From positions 2,728,001 through 2,792,000 of the forward strand of contig NZ_CP110396.1 in the NCBI RefSeq assembly GCF_029910215.1: DNA of 64,000 nt. The letters are read 5' to 3'. Both the position numbers and the translations under genes were made by a program. The notes under the pieces are model-generated. The model was not told the DNA's origin. It ran no database searches and worked only from the letters and a program-made list of their open reading frames with translations. The DNA comes from Paraburkholderia sp. D15 (GTDB lineage: Bacteria; Pseudomonadota; Gammaproteobacteria; Burkholderiales; Burkholderiaceae). Shown here piece by piece: positions 1 through 9,328 of the stretch (within the stretch, counting starts at the first letter, position 1; each line of letters opens with the position of its first letter).

Positions 1-1
1 C

Positions 2-1102
2 GCCGAAGCGATCGATAAGGTCGGCGGCGAAGTCGCGCCGGCCGATCATCATCTGGTCGGCCTCGTCACGCGTGAGCCGATCGGCGTGGTGGCAGCGGTC
101 GTGCCGTGGAATTTCCCCATTCTGATGGCGTCGTGGAAGTTCGGTCCCGCGCTCGCGGCCGGCAATAGCGTGGTGCTCAAGCCGTCGGAGAAGTCGCCGC
201 TGACCGCGATCCGTCTCGCGCAACTCGCGCTGGACGCCGGCATTCCCGCCGGCGTGTTCAACGTCGTGCCGGGCGCGGGCGAACCGGGCAAGCTGCTGGC
301 GTTGCATGAAGACGTCGACTGCCTCGCGTTTACCGGGTCGACCAACGTCGGCAAGTTGATCATGCAGTACGCGGGACAGTCGAATCTGAAACGCGTGTGG
401 CTCGAACTTGGCGGCAAGTCGCCGAACATCGTGATGCCCGATTGTCCGGACCTGGACCGCGCGGCGAACGCGGCGGCCGGCGCGATCTTCTACAACATGG
501 GCGAGATGTGCACGGCCGGTTCGCGGCTGCTCGTGCATCGCGACATCAAGGATGCGTTCCTCGACAAGCTGATCGCCGCCGCGCGCAGCTATACGCCGGG
601 CAATCCGCTCGACCCGAAAACGTCGATGGGCGCGATCGTCGACAAGGTGCAGCTCGAACGCGTGCTCGGCTATATCGAAGCGGGCCGTGCGGAAGCGAAG
701 CTGCTGCTCGGCGGCGCGCGCGTGCAGGAGGAGACGGGCGGCTTCTATATCGAGCCGACCATCTTCGAGATTCCCCCGAGCGGCGCGAAGATCGCGCGCG
801 AGGAAATCTTCGGACCGGTGTTGTCGGTGATCACGTTCGATACCGTGGACGAAGCGATCCGTATCGCCAACGACAGCGAGTACGGTCTCGCCGCCGCGGT
901 CTGGACGTCGAACCTCACGACCGCGCACGAGGTGTCGCGCAAACTGCGCGCCGGCACCGTGTGGGTGAATTGCTACGACGAAGGCGGCGACATGAACTTC
1001 CCCTTCGGCGGTTACAAGCAATCGGGCAACGGCCGCGACAAGTCTTTGCACGCGCTGGAGAAGTACACCGAGCTGAAGTCCACGCTGGTGCGGCTGCGCT
1101 AA
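2..1102 (+). CDS. Aldehyde dehydrogenase, PuuC-like (5' end outside window)
   Basis: NAD(P)-dependent aldehyde dehydrogenase. The reading frame is open from the first bases of the window, so the N-terminus is missing; about 366 of the usual ~495 residues are visible. Seen: the VVPWNFP segment of the cofactor domain, FTGSTNVGK nucleotide-binding motif, the general-base glutamate in LELGGKSPN, the catalytic cysteine in GEMCTAGSR, and a PFGGYKQSG C-terminal motif. The gene is followed 137 bp downstream by agmatinase on the same strand, which suits oxidation of an aminoaldehyde from putrescine or agmatine breakdown (gamma-glutamyl-gamma-aminobutyraldehyde dehydrogenase type). The exact substrate is inferred from context, not from the sequence. 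Confidence 0.9.
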   Translation, partial: AEAIDKVGGEVAPADHHLVGLVTREPIGVVAAVVPWNFPILMASWKFGPALAAGNSVVLKPSEKSPLTAIRLAQLALDAGIPAGVFNVVPGAGEPGKLLALHEDVDCLAFTGSTNVGKLIMQYAGQSNLKRVWLELGGKSPNIVMPDCPDLDRAANAAAGAIFYNMGEMCTAGSRLLVHRDIKDAFLDKLIAAARSYTPGNPLDPKTSMGAIVDKVQLERVLGYIEAGRAEAKLLLGGARVQEETGGFYIEPTIFEIPPSGAKIAREEIFGPVLSVITFDTVDEAIRIANDSEYGLAAAVWTSNLTTAHEVSRKLRAGTVWVNCYDEGGDMNFPFGGYKQSGNGRDKSLHALEKYTELKSTLVRLR

Positions 1103-1239
1103 AGGATTCGCAAGCCAGCGCGGCGGCGTGCGAATGAGGCACGCCGCCGCGTTCCCAATGAATCCGGAACCGGCTGTTGCGCGCACAACCAGCAGGCGCC
1201 GCGCGCGGCGCCGGTGTTTTATCAGGTGTCAGGTCATCC

Positions 1240-2211
1240 ATGACTGAACTCGTCTATGGCGACGGCGCGATCCGCCGTTCGTCGCTTTATGGCTCGTCGA
1301 TCGAAAATACCTATGCGGGCGTGCTGTCGTTCATGCGCCGCAAGTACACGCGTGAACTCGACGGCGTCGACGTCGTCGTGTCCGGCGTGCCGCTCGATCT
1401 CGCCACCACGTTCCGCTCGGGCGCGCGGCTCGGTCCGGCCGCCGTGCGCGCGGCAAGCGTGCAGTTATCCGAATTGCACCCGTACCCGTGGGGCTTCAAT
1501 CCGTTCGACGATCTCGCCGTGACCGACTACGGCGACTGCTGGTTCGACGCGCACAATCCGTTGACCATCAAGCCGGCGATCGTCGAGCACGCGCGCACGA
1601 TCCTGCGTTCGGACGCGAAGATGCTCACGCTCGGCGGCGATCACTACATCACGTATCCGCTGCTGATCGCGCATGCGGAAAAGTACGGCAAGCCGCTGTC
1701 CTTGATCCATTTCGACGCGCACTGCGATACGTGGGCCGACGATAACCCCGACAGCCTGAATCATGGGTCGATGTTCTACAAGGCGGTCAAGGAAGGCTTG
1801 ATCGATCCGAAGACCTCGGTGCAGGTCGGCATCCGCACGTGGAACGACGACTTCATGGGCCTCAATATTCTCGACGCCGCGTGGGTCCACGAGCACGGCA
1901 CGCGGGCGGCGGTGGAGCGGATCGTGTCGATCGTGGGGGAACGTCCCGCGTATCTGACGTTCGATATCGATTGTCTCGATCCGGCGTTCGCGCCGGGGAC
2001 GGGCACGCCGGTGGCCGGTGGCTTGTCGTCGGCGCAGGGGCTCGCGATCGTGCGCGGGCTCGGCGCATTGAACCTGGTGGGCGCCGATGTGGTGGAAGTC
2101 GCACCCGCTTACGATCAGAGCGAGATCACGGCGATTGCCGCCGCGCATATCGCGTGCGATCTGTTGTGCTTGTGGCGGCAACGCAAGGTGGGAGCGATAC
2201 GAGCCGCGTAA
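1240..2211 (+). CDS. speB: Agmatinase / ureohydrolase family
   Basis: Hydrolyses agmatine, or a related guanidino compound, to putrescine and urea in the cytoplasm. The 323-residue protein has the complete binuclear Mn site of the arginase/agmatinase fold: GGDHYITYP, FDAHCDTW and the DIDCLDPAFAPGTGTP signature. I start at 1240 (MTELVYG); an in-frame codon at 1177 would add 21 residues rich in Arg, Ala and Gly that do not look like this family. The preceding aldehyde dehydrogenase lies on the same strand and probably acts in the same polyamine or guanidino-acid route. Members of this family also act on guanidinobutyrate and guanidinopropionate, so the substrate is not certain. Confidence 0.9.
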   Translation: MTELVYGDGAIRRSSLYGSSIENTYAGVLSFMRRKYTRELDGVDVVVSGVPLDLATTFRSGARLGPAAVRAASVQLSELHPYPWGFNPFDDLAVTDYGDCWFDAHNPLTIKPAIVEHARTILRSDAKMLTLGGDHYITYPLLIAHAEKYGKPLSLIHFDAHCDTWADDNPDSLNHGSMFYKAVKEGLIDPKTSVQVGIRTWNDDFMGLNILDAAWVHEHGTRAAVERIVSIVGERPAYLTFDIDCLDPAFAPGTGTPVAGGLSSAQGLAIVRGLGALNLVGADVVEVAPAYDQSEITAIAAAHIACDLLCLWRQRKVGAIRAA

Positions 2212-2345
2212 CCTCGCGCGCGATTCCGTATCGCGCTACCGCCGTACCGCTAAGGCCGGCGCCTGGCCCATCGATGAAAATCGTCCGGGCTGACGCCGCC
2301 CTGGCAATGCGATGCGCGCTTGAACGGAAGACGGGAACGCCACGC

Positions 2346-3365
2346 TTATTCAGCGAGGCGGGCCCGAACCGTGTATTCCCCTTCCTCGCCTTCGTCTTCG
2401 AGCAGGTGCGCCTTCGCGGTATTGAAATCGGGCGGCAGCGGCTCGACCGGGTAACCGCGTTTTTCCCACGCGTCGAGCCCGCCCTTGAGCGCGCGGATAT
2501 GGTGAATATTCTTGCGATGCAACTGATCGACGATGCGCTTGGCGGTCGCCTCGTTCGGACACACGCAATACACGACGATCGGCCGCTTCAGCAGTTCGGG
2601 ATCGATCGGGTCCGGCGAGTCGAGATCGAGCGGCAGCGCGCCGGCGATCCGGTGCGACTCCCTCACGCGCACGCTGCGCGGCCGGGCGTCGAAAATCAGC
2701 GGCGGTTCGTTCGACTTCATCAGCTCGTCGAGTTGATCCGGCGAGATACGCGTATGCGCGAGCCAACGGCGAAACTGCATGCGGCGCAGCCAGCGATACA
2801 GCAGCGCGATCACGAAGATCGCCACGAAAGTATCGACGATCGTGCCGCCGTTGTGCCGCACGAAAAGCATGAACTGCACGATCTGCTCGTGCAGCGCCGC
2901 GCCGCCGATCGTCCATACGCTCGCCCACAGCGTCGCGCCGATCACGTCCCACAGCAGAAACACGCTGACGTTGATCGCGGTCGTGCCGAGCAGCGGCGCG
3001 GAAATCAGGCCGAGTCCCGGCAGGAATTTGGCGACCGCGAGAATCGGCGCGCCATGGCGTTCGTACGTGTTACGCGCGATGCGCACCGTGGTGTCGAGCG
3101 ACAACGAGAAACGCACCAGATAGTTCAGCAGACGCCGCCCATAGGCGCGGCCGGTGAAGAACCACAGCGAGTCGGCGATCAGCGTGGCGGCCACCGCGGC
3201 GAACACGACGCTCGCGTACGAGGTCTGTCCCATCGCCGCCATCGTGCCGCCGAGAATCAGCATCGGCGCGGCGGGGATGGGCAGGCCGAGCTGCGTGACC
3301 AGCACGCTCGTGAAGACAGCCCAGACGCCGAGCGAGGCGGGAATCGCCACCGGAAAATGCCACAC
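2346..3365 (-). CDS. DedA-family membrane protein fused to a rhodanese domain
   Basis: A 339-residue two-domain protein. Residues ~1-200 form a DedA/SNARE-associated-like polytopic domain, with the family's re-entrant segment around FLPGLGLISAPLLG and several hydrophobic helices. Residues ~225-320 form a cytoplasmic rhodanese-like domain ending in a CVCPNEATA loop, where the active-site cysteine is expected. The start is GTG at 3365, preceded on the minus strand by GAGGAG seven bases upstream; a longer frame upstream is Arg/Ala-rich and looks non-coding. DedA proteins are linked to undecaprenyl-phosphate and lipid flipping, and rhodanese domains to sulfur transfer. The combination is known in proteobacteria but its role is unclear. 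It is convergent with agmatinase. Confidence 0.85.
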   Translation of the reverse strand: MWHFPVAIPASLGVWAVFTSVLVTQLGLPIPAAPMLILGGTMAAMGQTSYASVVFAAVAATLIADSLWFFTGRAYGRRLLNYLVRFSLSLDTTVRIARNTYERHGAPILAVAKFLPGLGLISAPLLGTTAINVSVFLLWDVIGATLWASVWTIGGAALHEQIVQFMLFVRHNGGTIVDTFVAIFVIALLYRWLRRMQFRRWLAHTRISPDQLDELMKSNEPPLIFDARPRSVRVRESHRIAGALPLDLDSPDPIDPELLKRPIVVYCVCPNEATAKRIVDQLHRKNIHHIRALKGGLDAWEKRGYPVEPLPPDFNTAKAHLLEDEGEEGEYTVRARLAE

Positions 3366-3694
3366 GACCGCGCTCCTCGAATTGCAGTGAAGGAAGGTGA
3401 ACGGCCGCGCCCGCGTGGCGGGCCGTGAGTGCGCCGCGCACATGGGAGGCCGCGCGGCGGCGTGCAGTGTACCCGGCAGCGCGTGACGCGCGCGTGGCAC
3501 CCTGAGAGGGGAATTTAAGCACAGGTGGGAAAAGGGTGCTGCGAGGGGTGCTGCGAGGGGAGCAGTGACAGTGGCAGCGGCTTCGCGCCGCCGGCACGTT
3601 GCGCCGGCCGCGCGGAGCAAGGGGCGCGGCTTGCCCGTGCTGCTCGGGCTGGGCTATGCAGCCAGGCGCGCGGACGTCGATATGGCTCGTCCGT

Positions 3695-4978
3695 TCACGC
3701 AGCCACCGGTTCGACGCGCGGCGCGGCCACGCCGAGCGCGCGGTCGTCGATCGGAAAATGCAGCAACGCGGCCAGCAGACCGGCCACCACGGTCGCTTCC
3801 CACAGCAGCGAATACGAGCCGGTCAGATCGAACACGAGGCCGCCGAGCCACGCGCCGAGAAACGAGCCGATCTGATGACTGAAAAAACAGACGCCGAACA
3901 GGGTGCCCAGATGCCGCGTGCCGAACACTTTCGCGACGAGGCCGCTGGTGAGCGGCACGGTGCCGAGCCAGGTGAGCCCCATCACCGCGGCGAACACGAC
4001 CACGGAGAAAGACGTCTTCGGCAGGATGAAGAACGCGCCGATCGTCACGCTGCGGATCACATACAGCCAGCCGAGCACGTGATGCTGCCGGTACCGTCCG
4101 CCGAGCCAGCCGCATGCCCAACTGCCTGCCATGTTGAACAGGCCGATCAATGCAAGCGCGGTCGCGCCGAGCCCGATAGGCATGTGACACAGCGTCAGAT
4201 ATTCGGGCAGATGCGTGGCGATGAACGCGAGCTGAAAGCCGCAGGTGAAGAAGCCGAGCGTCAGGAGCCGGTAGCCGCGATGGCGTAGTGCGATACGTAG
4301 CACGTCACGCAGCGGCTCGACATGCCGCGTATCCGCTTGCGGTGCAGGGGCGGCGAGGTCGGTATTCGCGCGGCCGCCGGCGTCGCCGCGCCGGTCGAGC
4401 ACCTTGCCGAGCGGCGCGGTCAGCAGCATCAGCACGGCCATGGCGAACAGCGACGCGGCAATGCCCGCGCTCAGGCGCACGCTTTGCGCAAACGGCACCA
4501 TCAATACCTGTCCGACCGAGCCGCCGGCGCTGACCAGACCCATCGCCATGCTGCGCTGTTGCGGCGTGGCGATACGGCCGACCGCGGGCAGCACCACGCC
4601 GAACGTCGTGCAACTCACGCCGATGCCGACCAGCAGCCCCATGCCGACGATCAGCACGGCGCCGCTCGGCGCGATCGCGGCGAGCCCGAGTCCAGCGGCA
4701 AACGTGATCGCGCCGAACGCGACCACCGGCGTCGAGCCGTGCCGATCGGCGGCGGCGCCCGCGAACGGCTGCGCGAAACCCCATACCAGGTTATGCAGCG
4801 CGATGGCCAGCGCGATCTGCGTGACCGGCCAACCACGGTCGAAGGAAAACGGGCCGATGAACAAACCGAAGGTCTGACGGATGCCCATCGCGGCGCTGAG
4901 CACCAGCGCACCGGCGAGGATGACGAGCGTCGTCGGCGTGAAGGCTGTCGCGAAGCGCCGGCGGTGAATGGTGGACAT
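3695..4978 (-). CDS. MFS transporter (12-TM)
   Basis: Inner-membrane major facilitator of 427 residues with about 12 hydrophobic segments and a D-R-x-G loop after helix 2 (AADRHGS). The start at 4978 (MSTIHRRR) has an AAGGAGA ribosome-binding site eight bases upstream; the frame continues upstream without a comparable signal. It resembles the oxalate/formate-type or CynX-like MFS groups, with two six-helix halves separated by a loop near residue 210. The LysR gene 115 bp upstream on the same strand is a likely regulator or operon partner. The substrate cannot be read from the sequence. Confidence 0.85.
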   Translation of the reverse strand: MSTIHRRRFATAFTPTTLVILAGALVLSAAMGIRQTFGLFIGPFSFDRGWPVTQIALAIALHNLVWGFAQPFAGAAADRHGSTPVVAFGAITFAAGLGLAAIAPSGAVLIVGMGLLVGIGVSCTTFGVVLPAVGRIATPQQRSMAMGLVSAGGSVGQVLMVPFAQSVRLSAGIAASLFAMAVLMLLTAPLGKVLDRRGDAGGRANTDLAAPAPQADTRHVEPLRDVLRIALRHRGYRLLTLGFFTCGFQLAFIATHLPEYLTLCHMPIGLGATALALIGLFNMAGSWACGWLGGRYRQHHVLGWLYVIRSVTIGAFFILPKTSFSVVVFAAVMGLTWLGTVPLTSGLVAKVFGTRHLGTLFGVCFFSHQIGSFLGAWLGGLVFDLTGSYSLLWEATVVAGLLAALLHFPIDDRALGVAAPRVEPVAA

Positions 4979-5092
4979 GATGCGGATCTCCTTTGGCATC
5001 ATGGTCGCAGCGCGCAGCGCCGGCGGCAAAAGAAAAGATTTCGACGACAGATGAGTGCCGCTCACCTGACTGGTTGCGCGGACATCGATCTT

Positions 5093-6004
5093 TCACGCCG
5101 TCGTCGTCTGCGCGTCGAACTGCTGGGCCTCCTCGACGAGCCAGCGCCGGAAGTCGAACAGCTCCGGTCGGCGCTCGGTATTGTCCGCGCTGACGAGCCA
5201 GTAAGCGGTGGTCGAGGCCACCGTCTGGTCACGCGCCTCGACCAGCGCGCCGCTCGCGAGATCGGAATCCACCAGCGGCCGGCGGCCGAGCGCGACGCCG
5301 AGCCCCATGCCGGCCGCTTCGAAGGCAAGCTGGATCGTGTCGACGCGCAGACCGTCGTCGGTCCCGATTCCCTCGACGCCGGTCGCATCGAGCCACGCCT
5401 GCCAGTCCTCGCTCGCGGCATTCACGTGTATCAGCGTCGCGCGCGCGAGATCGCACCGGTCGTTCGCGTCGCGCAGACTGTCGCGATAGGCGGGACTGCA
5501 TACCGGCACCAGGCGTTCGCCGAACAGGCGCGTCCAGGCCGCGCCGGCCACCGGCGAGCGGCTCATCCGGATGGCGAAATCGAACCCGTCGACCGGAAAG
5601 CCCACCTGGCGATGCGAGGTATCCACGCTCACGTTCACGTTCGGCCACTGCGCGCGGAACCCGGCGAGGCGCGGCAGCAGCCAGCGCGACGCGAAGGTCG
5701 GCGCGCAGCTCAGCGCGATCGGCCGGTTGGCGCGATGGTTCGGCAGACGCTGCGTGCCGATCGCGATCAGCGAAAACGCCTCGGATACATAGGAGAGGTA
5801 GTCCGCGCCCGTCGCGGTCAGCGAAATGCCGCGCGGCTCGCGCACGAACAGTTGCACGCCGAGCGCTTCTTCCAGGCCGACGATGCTATGGCTGACCGCG
5901 CTCGGCGTGACGTGCAATTCGGCGGCGGCGAGTTTGAAGCTCTGGTGCCGGCCGGCAGCTTCGAACAGGCGAAGCGCCGGTAGCGGCGGTAGACGAAGCG
6001 GCAT
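5093..6004 (-). CDS. LysR-type transcriptional regulator (GcvA-like)
   Basis: A 303-residue LysR regulator. The N-terminal winged helix-turn-helix (residues ~5-65) includes SFKLAAAELHVTPSAVSHSI, typical of the GcvA/AmpR group that opens with LPPLPALRLFEAAGRH. The effector domain fills residues ~90-295. It lies upstream of the MFS gene on the same strand and is divergent from the DUF899 gene; the 330-bp divergent gap probably carries its binding sites, though no clear T-N11-A box was picked out. Target genes are inferred to be the MFS gene, the DUF899 gene, or both. Confidence 0.9.
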   Translation of the reverse strand: MPLRLPPLPALRLFEAAGRHQSFKLAAAELHVTPSAVSHSIVGLEEALGVQLFVREPRGISLTATGADYLSYVSEAFSLIAIGTQRLPNHRANRPIALSCAPTFASRWLLPRLAGFRAQWPNVNVSVDTSHRQVGFPVDGFDFAIRMSRSPVAGAAWTRLFGERLVPVCSPAYRDSLRDANDRCDLARATLIHVNAASEDWQAWLDATGVEGIGTDDGLRVDTIQLAFEAAGMGLGVALGRRPLVDSDLASGALVEARDQTVASTTAYWLVSADNTERRPELFDFRRWLVEEAQQFDAQTTTA

Positions 6005-6334
6005 GGTGCATCCTCGGGAACGGCGCGGTGCGCGGGCGGTTTCAGGGCTGAAGGATACCTTGCGCGCGGTTGGCTCGATACGTGCGTGGCATTCACGCGA
6101 AAGCGGCTTGCCGACAGTGATGACAAAAAATAATCCGGCCGTGCTGTCGATTCGCGCGCGCGATATTCGTCGTCCTCGTATAGGGCGTGCATTCGCGCAT
6201 GCGGCTGCTTTTCGGCCTGGTTTCGGGCCTCGTTTCGGGCCTCGTTTCGGGCCGCATTTCCGGCCGCATTCCCGGCCGCATTCCCGGCCCTATCGCAACG
6301 CTGCCCCGACCCTTTACCCGCAAGGAGATGGCTG
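6005..6334. other. Divergent intergenic region
   Basis: 330 bp between the LysR and DUF899 genes. It holds a 12-bp tandem repeat (listed separately) and must hold the two divergent promoters. No RNA gene or convincing small coding frame is seen. The DUF899 ribosome-binding site AAGGAG lies just before 6335. Confidence 0.6.
6214..6285. repeat. 12-bp tandem repeat, six imperfect copies
   Basis: Six consecutive 12-bp units. The first three follow GGCCTSGTTTCG and the last three GGCCGCATTYCC, so the array has two sub-types. It lies between divergent promoters. Because the unit is a multiple of three it creates an open frame on the minus strand, which I do not regard as a gene. Confidence 0.85.
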
Positions 6335-7084
6335 ATGACCGACCCGAACAACACCAACGGCGCCAACGCATCCACACCAACGCTGAAACCGGCCCGCGAA
6401 CTCGCCGTGTCGCCGCCGCGCTTTCCGAACGAAAGCGCCGCGTATCGTAGCGCGCGCAACGATCTGCTGGCGGAGGAAATCGAACTGCGCCGTCATATCG
6501 AACGGGTTGCCGCGCAGCGCCGCGCGTTGCCGCCGGGCGGCGTCGTACCCGAGGACTATCGTTTCGTCGGCGAGGCCGGACCGGTCACGCTGTCCGGCAT
6601 GTTCGGCGCGTACGATACGCTCGTCACCTACAACTGGATGTTCGGTCCGCGCCGCGAACGGCCGTGTCCGATGTGCACGTCGCTGCTGAGCGCCTACGAC
6701 GGCGAAATGCCCGACATCCTGCAACGCGTGGCGTTCGCGGTGATCGGCCGCGCGCCGATCGAGAGGCTGGTCGCGTTCAAGGAGGAGCGGGGCTGGCGGT
6801 ATCTGCGGCTGTATTCGTCGGGTTGCAACACCTTCAACCGCGATTACGCGGCCGAAGATCCCGACGGGTACGACAATCCCGCGCTGAACGTTTTCACGCG
6901 CGCCGCCGATGGCACCGTGCGGCATTTCTGGGGCGCGGAGATGGGACCGTCGACCGCCGATCCGGGTCAGGACCCGCGCGGCGCGCCCGACCTGATGCCG
7001 CTCTGGACGATTCTCGATACGACGCCTGGCGGGCGGGGCACGGACTGGTATCCGCAGTTGGAGTATGCGGCCGCGGTGGGTTAG
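6335..7084 (+). CDS. DUF899 family thioredoxin-like protein
   Basis: A 249-residue cytoplasmic protein of the DUF899 family, which has a thioredoxin-like fold. Seen: a CPMC pair in the segment FGPRRERPCPMCTSLL (residues ~105-120) that resembles a redox-active motif, and the family's aromatic-rich tail (DWYPQLEYA). The start at 6335 has AAGGAG with seven bases of spacing. No partner enzyme is adjacent; the divergent LysR gene may control it. Biochemical function is unknown; a redox or peroxide-related role is only a guess from the Cys pair. Confidence 0.8.
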   Translation: MTDPNNTNGANASTPTLKPARELAVSPPRFPNESAAYRSARNDLLAEEIELRRHIERVAAQRRALPPGGVVPEDYRFVGEAGPVTLSGMFGAYDTLVTYNWMFGPRRERPCPMCTSLLSAYDGEMPDILQRVAFAVIGRAPIERLVAFKEERGWRYLRLYSSGCNTFNRDYAAEDPDGYDNPALNVFTRAADGTVRHFWGAEMGPSTADPGQDPRGAPDLMPLWTILDTTPGGRGTDWYPQLEYAAAVG

Positions 7085-7093
7085 ACCCTGGGC

Positions 7094-7134
7094 GTCAAAC
7101 CCACCACGCCGTCAAACCCACCACGCCGTCAAAC
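7094..7134. repeat. 17-bp direct repeat, 2.4 copies
   Basis: Two full copies and one partial copy of GTCAAACCCACCACGCC between two convergent genes. The stop codon of the GGDEF/EAL gene lies inside the last partial copy, so the repeat slightly invades the 3' end of that gene. Confidence 0.8.
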
Positions 7135-9108
7135 CGCCTGCCCCGTGACCACGTAATTCTGCCCGAGCGCCGTCTGTAGATACCCAGCGACGGCGCTCGC
7201 CCGCATCGGCCGGCTGAACAGGTAGCCCTGCACCGCGCGCGCGCCGAGCGCGGTCACCGCCGCCGCCTGCGACGACGTCTCCAGCCCTTCGACCACGCAT
7301 TCCAAGCCCAGATTGCGGCACAGGTCGAGCACCGACTTGACGATCTTCTTCGACGCGCTGTTGGTGTCCACATCCGTCATGAAACTGCGGTCGATCTTGA
7401 TCGTATCGAACGGCAGCCGGTGCACGTAGCTCAGACTCGAATAGCCGGTGCCGAAGTCGTCGAGCGATACGCGGCAGCCGGCTTTCTTGATCATCGTCAG
7501 CGAACAGCGCGCCTGTTCGAAGTCGCGCGTCACAGCGGTCTCCGTGATCTCGAACGACACGCGATGCGGCGGCACGCCGCTCGCCTGCACGATATCGATC
7601 AAGCGACGCGCGCGCGCCGACGTACAGATGTCGATCGCGGACAGGTTGAACGACAGGAACAGTTCCTCGGGCCAGCGCGCGACCTCGTCGAGCGCCTTGT
7701 GCAGCAGCACCTCGGTCACGCGCAGAATCAGCTCGGTGCGCTCGGCGATGCGGATGAATTCCTCCGGCTTGACCGCGCCGAGCCGCGCGTTGTGCCAGCG
7801 CCCGAGCGCTTCGAGGCCGATCGCGCGTTGCGTGATCACGTCGTAGATCGGTTGAAACTCCAGGAACAGTTCGGCTTCGAGATCGGCGTGACGCAACTCC
7901 TGCGTGACGAGACTCGAACGGCGAATCCGCGTCTCGTGTTCGGTCGAGAAAATCACCGGCGTGCCGCGCCGGCTTTCCTTGCCGACGTACAGCGCGGCAT
8001 CGGCGCGCTCGAAGACCTGCGCGACCGTGGTGCCGGCTTCGGGAAACGCGGCCCAGCCGATCGTGCCCGACAGTTCGGCGACATTGCCCGCCACCCGATA
8101 CGGCTCGCTCAGCGCCGCGCAGATGCGCTCGCCGAGTTCGACCAGGGTTTGATTCGACAGCTTGTGTTGCGCGAGCACGCCGAATTCGTCGCCGCCGAGC
8201 CGCGCGAAGAAGATGCCGGGTTCGGCGAGCTTCAGCAGACGCAGTCCCACTTCCTGCAAGACGAGGTCGCCGCTCGCGTGACCGTAGATATCGTTGACCT
8301 GCTTGAAGCCGTCCAGATCGATCAGCCCCACGTTGAAGCCGCCGGCGCCGCTGCTGAGCGCCTGTTCGGACAGCGCGCGCAGCGACGCGAAAAAGCTGCG
8401 CCGGTTGGGCAGATCGGTCAGGCTGTCGATGCTCGCGAGCCGGAAGTTGTCGTCGCTCAAACGCTGCGTATTCTGCTGGCTGGCCAGCAATTCGCTTTGC
8501 GCGTGCACCACGCTGGTAAAACTGCGGTAATAACGTTCGATGATGAAGGCGAGCGCGACGCCGACCAGCGTCATATCGATCGCCATCGCGATGAACACGG
8601 GCGAGCCCGTGGCCACCAGAAAAGTCGCAAAGCTTAGGATCACGATGGACAGCACCAGCAGCGCGGCCGCGCGCAGATGCATCAGGCAGAACACGCAGCC
8701 GACCACCGAGGTCGCCATGTAGAACGCGACCTGCGCCTGCTCGTAAGCGCCGCCGTACGGAAACAGCAGCAGCGACCAGGCGCTGAACGCAATGCTGAAG
8801 AATGCGGCGAGCCAGATCAGCTTGCGCAGTTCGGGTACGGCCTTCTCGTGCGTCAGCACGTGGTTACGCGCTCGCCACCAGCGGATGCACCGGACCACGC
8901 ACAGCGCGCTCAGCGCGGACGGCGCATAGACGGCGAGCCAGGCCGGCGCGCTGTTCACGTGCGTGACCGCGACGGCCAGCGTGTTGACCAGCACCATGAA
9001 GTACAGCAACGGGATCTGTCGGCCGAACGCCTGAAGCTGCGAGCGCACGAGCTCCGGGTCGCTTTCCGCGACCGATAGCGCTTCCCTGAATCTGGCTAGC
9101 CGAACCAT
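7129..9108 (-). CDS. Membrane-bound GGDEF-EAL c-di-GMP enzyme
   Basis: A 659-residue inner-membrane signalling protein. Residues ~30-190 carry five or six hydrophobic helices, a MASE-like sensor region. The diguanylate cyclase domain has an intact GGDEF at ~305-309, and the C-terminal phosphodiesterase domain has EALGRW and DDFGTGYSS, so both catalytic signatures look intact. No RxxD inhibitory site sits just before GGDEF. The start is 9108, with AAAGGA upstream; 10 more codons precede it in frame. Likely bifunctional, or one domain regulates the other; which activity dominates cannot be read. No regulator or partner is adjacent. Confidence 0.9.
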   Translation of the reverse strand: MVRLARFREALSVAESDPELVRSQLQAFGRQIPLLYFMVLVNTLAVAVTHVNSAPAWLAVYAPSALSALCVVRCIRWWRARNHVLTHEKAVPELRKLIWLAAFFSIAFSAWSLLLFPYGGAYEQAQVAFYMATSVVGCVFCLMHLRAAALLVLSIVILSFATFLVATGSPVFIAMAIDMTLVGVALAFIIERYYRSFTSVVHAQSELLASQQNTQRLSDDNFRLASIDSLTDLPNRRSFFASLRALSEQALSSGAGGFNVGLIDLDGFKQVNDIYGHASGDLVLQEVGLRLLKLAEPGIFFARLGGDEFGVLAQHKLSNQTLVELGERICAALSEPYRVAGNVAELSGTIGWAAFPEAGTTVAQVFERADAALYVGKESRRGTPVIFSTEHETRIRRSSLVTQELRHADLEAELFLEFQPIYDVITQRAIGLEALGRWHNARLGAVKPEEFIRIAERTELILRVTEVLLHKALDEVARWPEELFLSFNLSAIDICTSARARRLIDIVQASGVPPHRVSFEITETAVTRDFEQARCSLTMIKKAGCRVSLDDFGTGYSSLSYVHRLPFDTIKIDRSFMTDVDTNSASKKIVKSVLDLCRNLGLECVVEGLETSSQAAAVTALGARAVQGYLFSRPMRASAVAGYLQTALGQNYVVTGQAV

Positions 9109-9328
9109 TCCCGTCCTTTTAACGTTTGCGCCGCGCACGCAGCTTTGTATATCGGCAGGGGTCCGGCGACCTTGAGGGCGATTAATCGGGAAATAAATCG
9201 CGCAATAGTGCGGTCGCTGAAAATGCGGTAACTCCGACCTGCCGAATGCGCATCGGAAGTCATTTCTGCCGTCGCCCGATTAATGCATATCGATTCAATT
9301 TGGCGGGTTTTAACGGCATTAGAAGACT

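Noticed and set aside
1839..3428. Long plus-strand open frame of 529 codons
   Set aside because: It runs out of phase through the end of agmatinase and antisense to the DedA-rhodanese gene; Arg-rich composition typical of shadow frames in GC-rich DNA.
4322..5983. Long plus-strand open frame of 553 codons
   Set aside because: Antisense to the MFS and LysR genes, Arg/Ala-rich, no recognisable domain.
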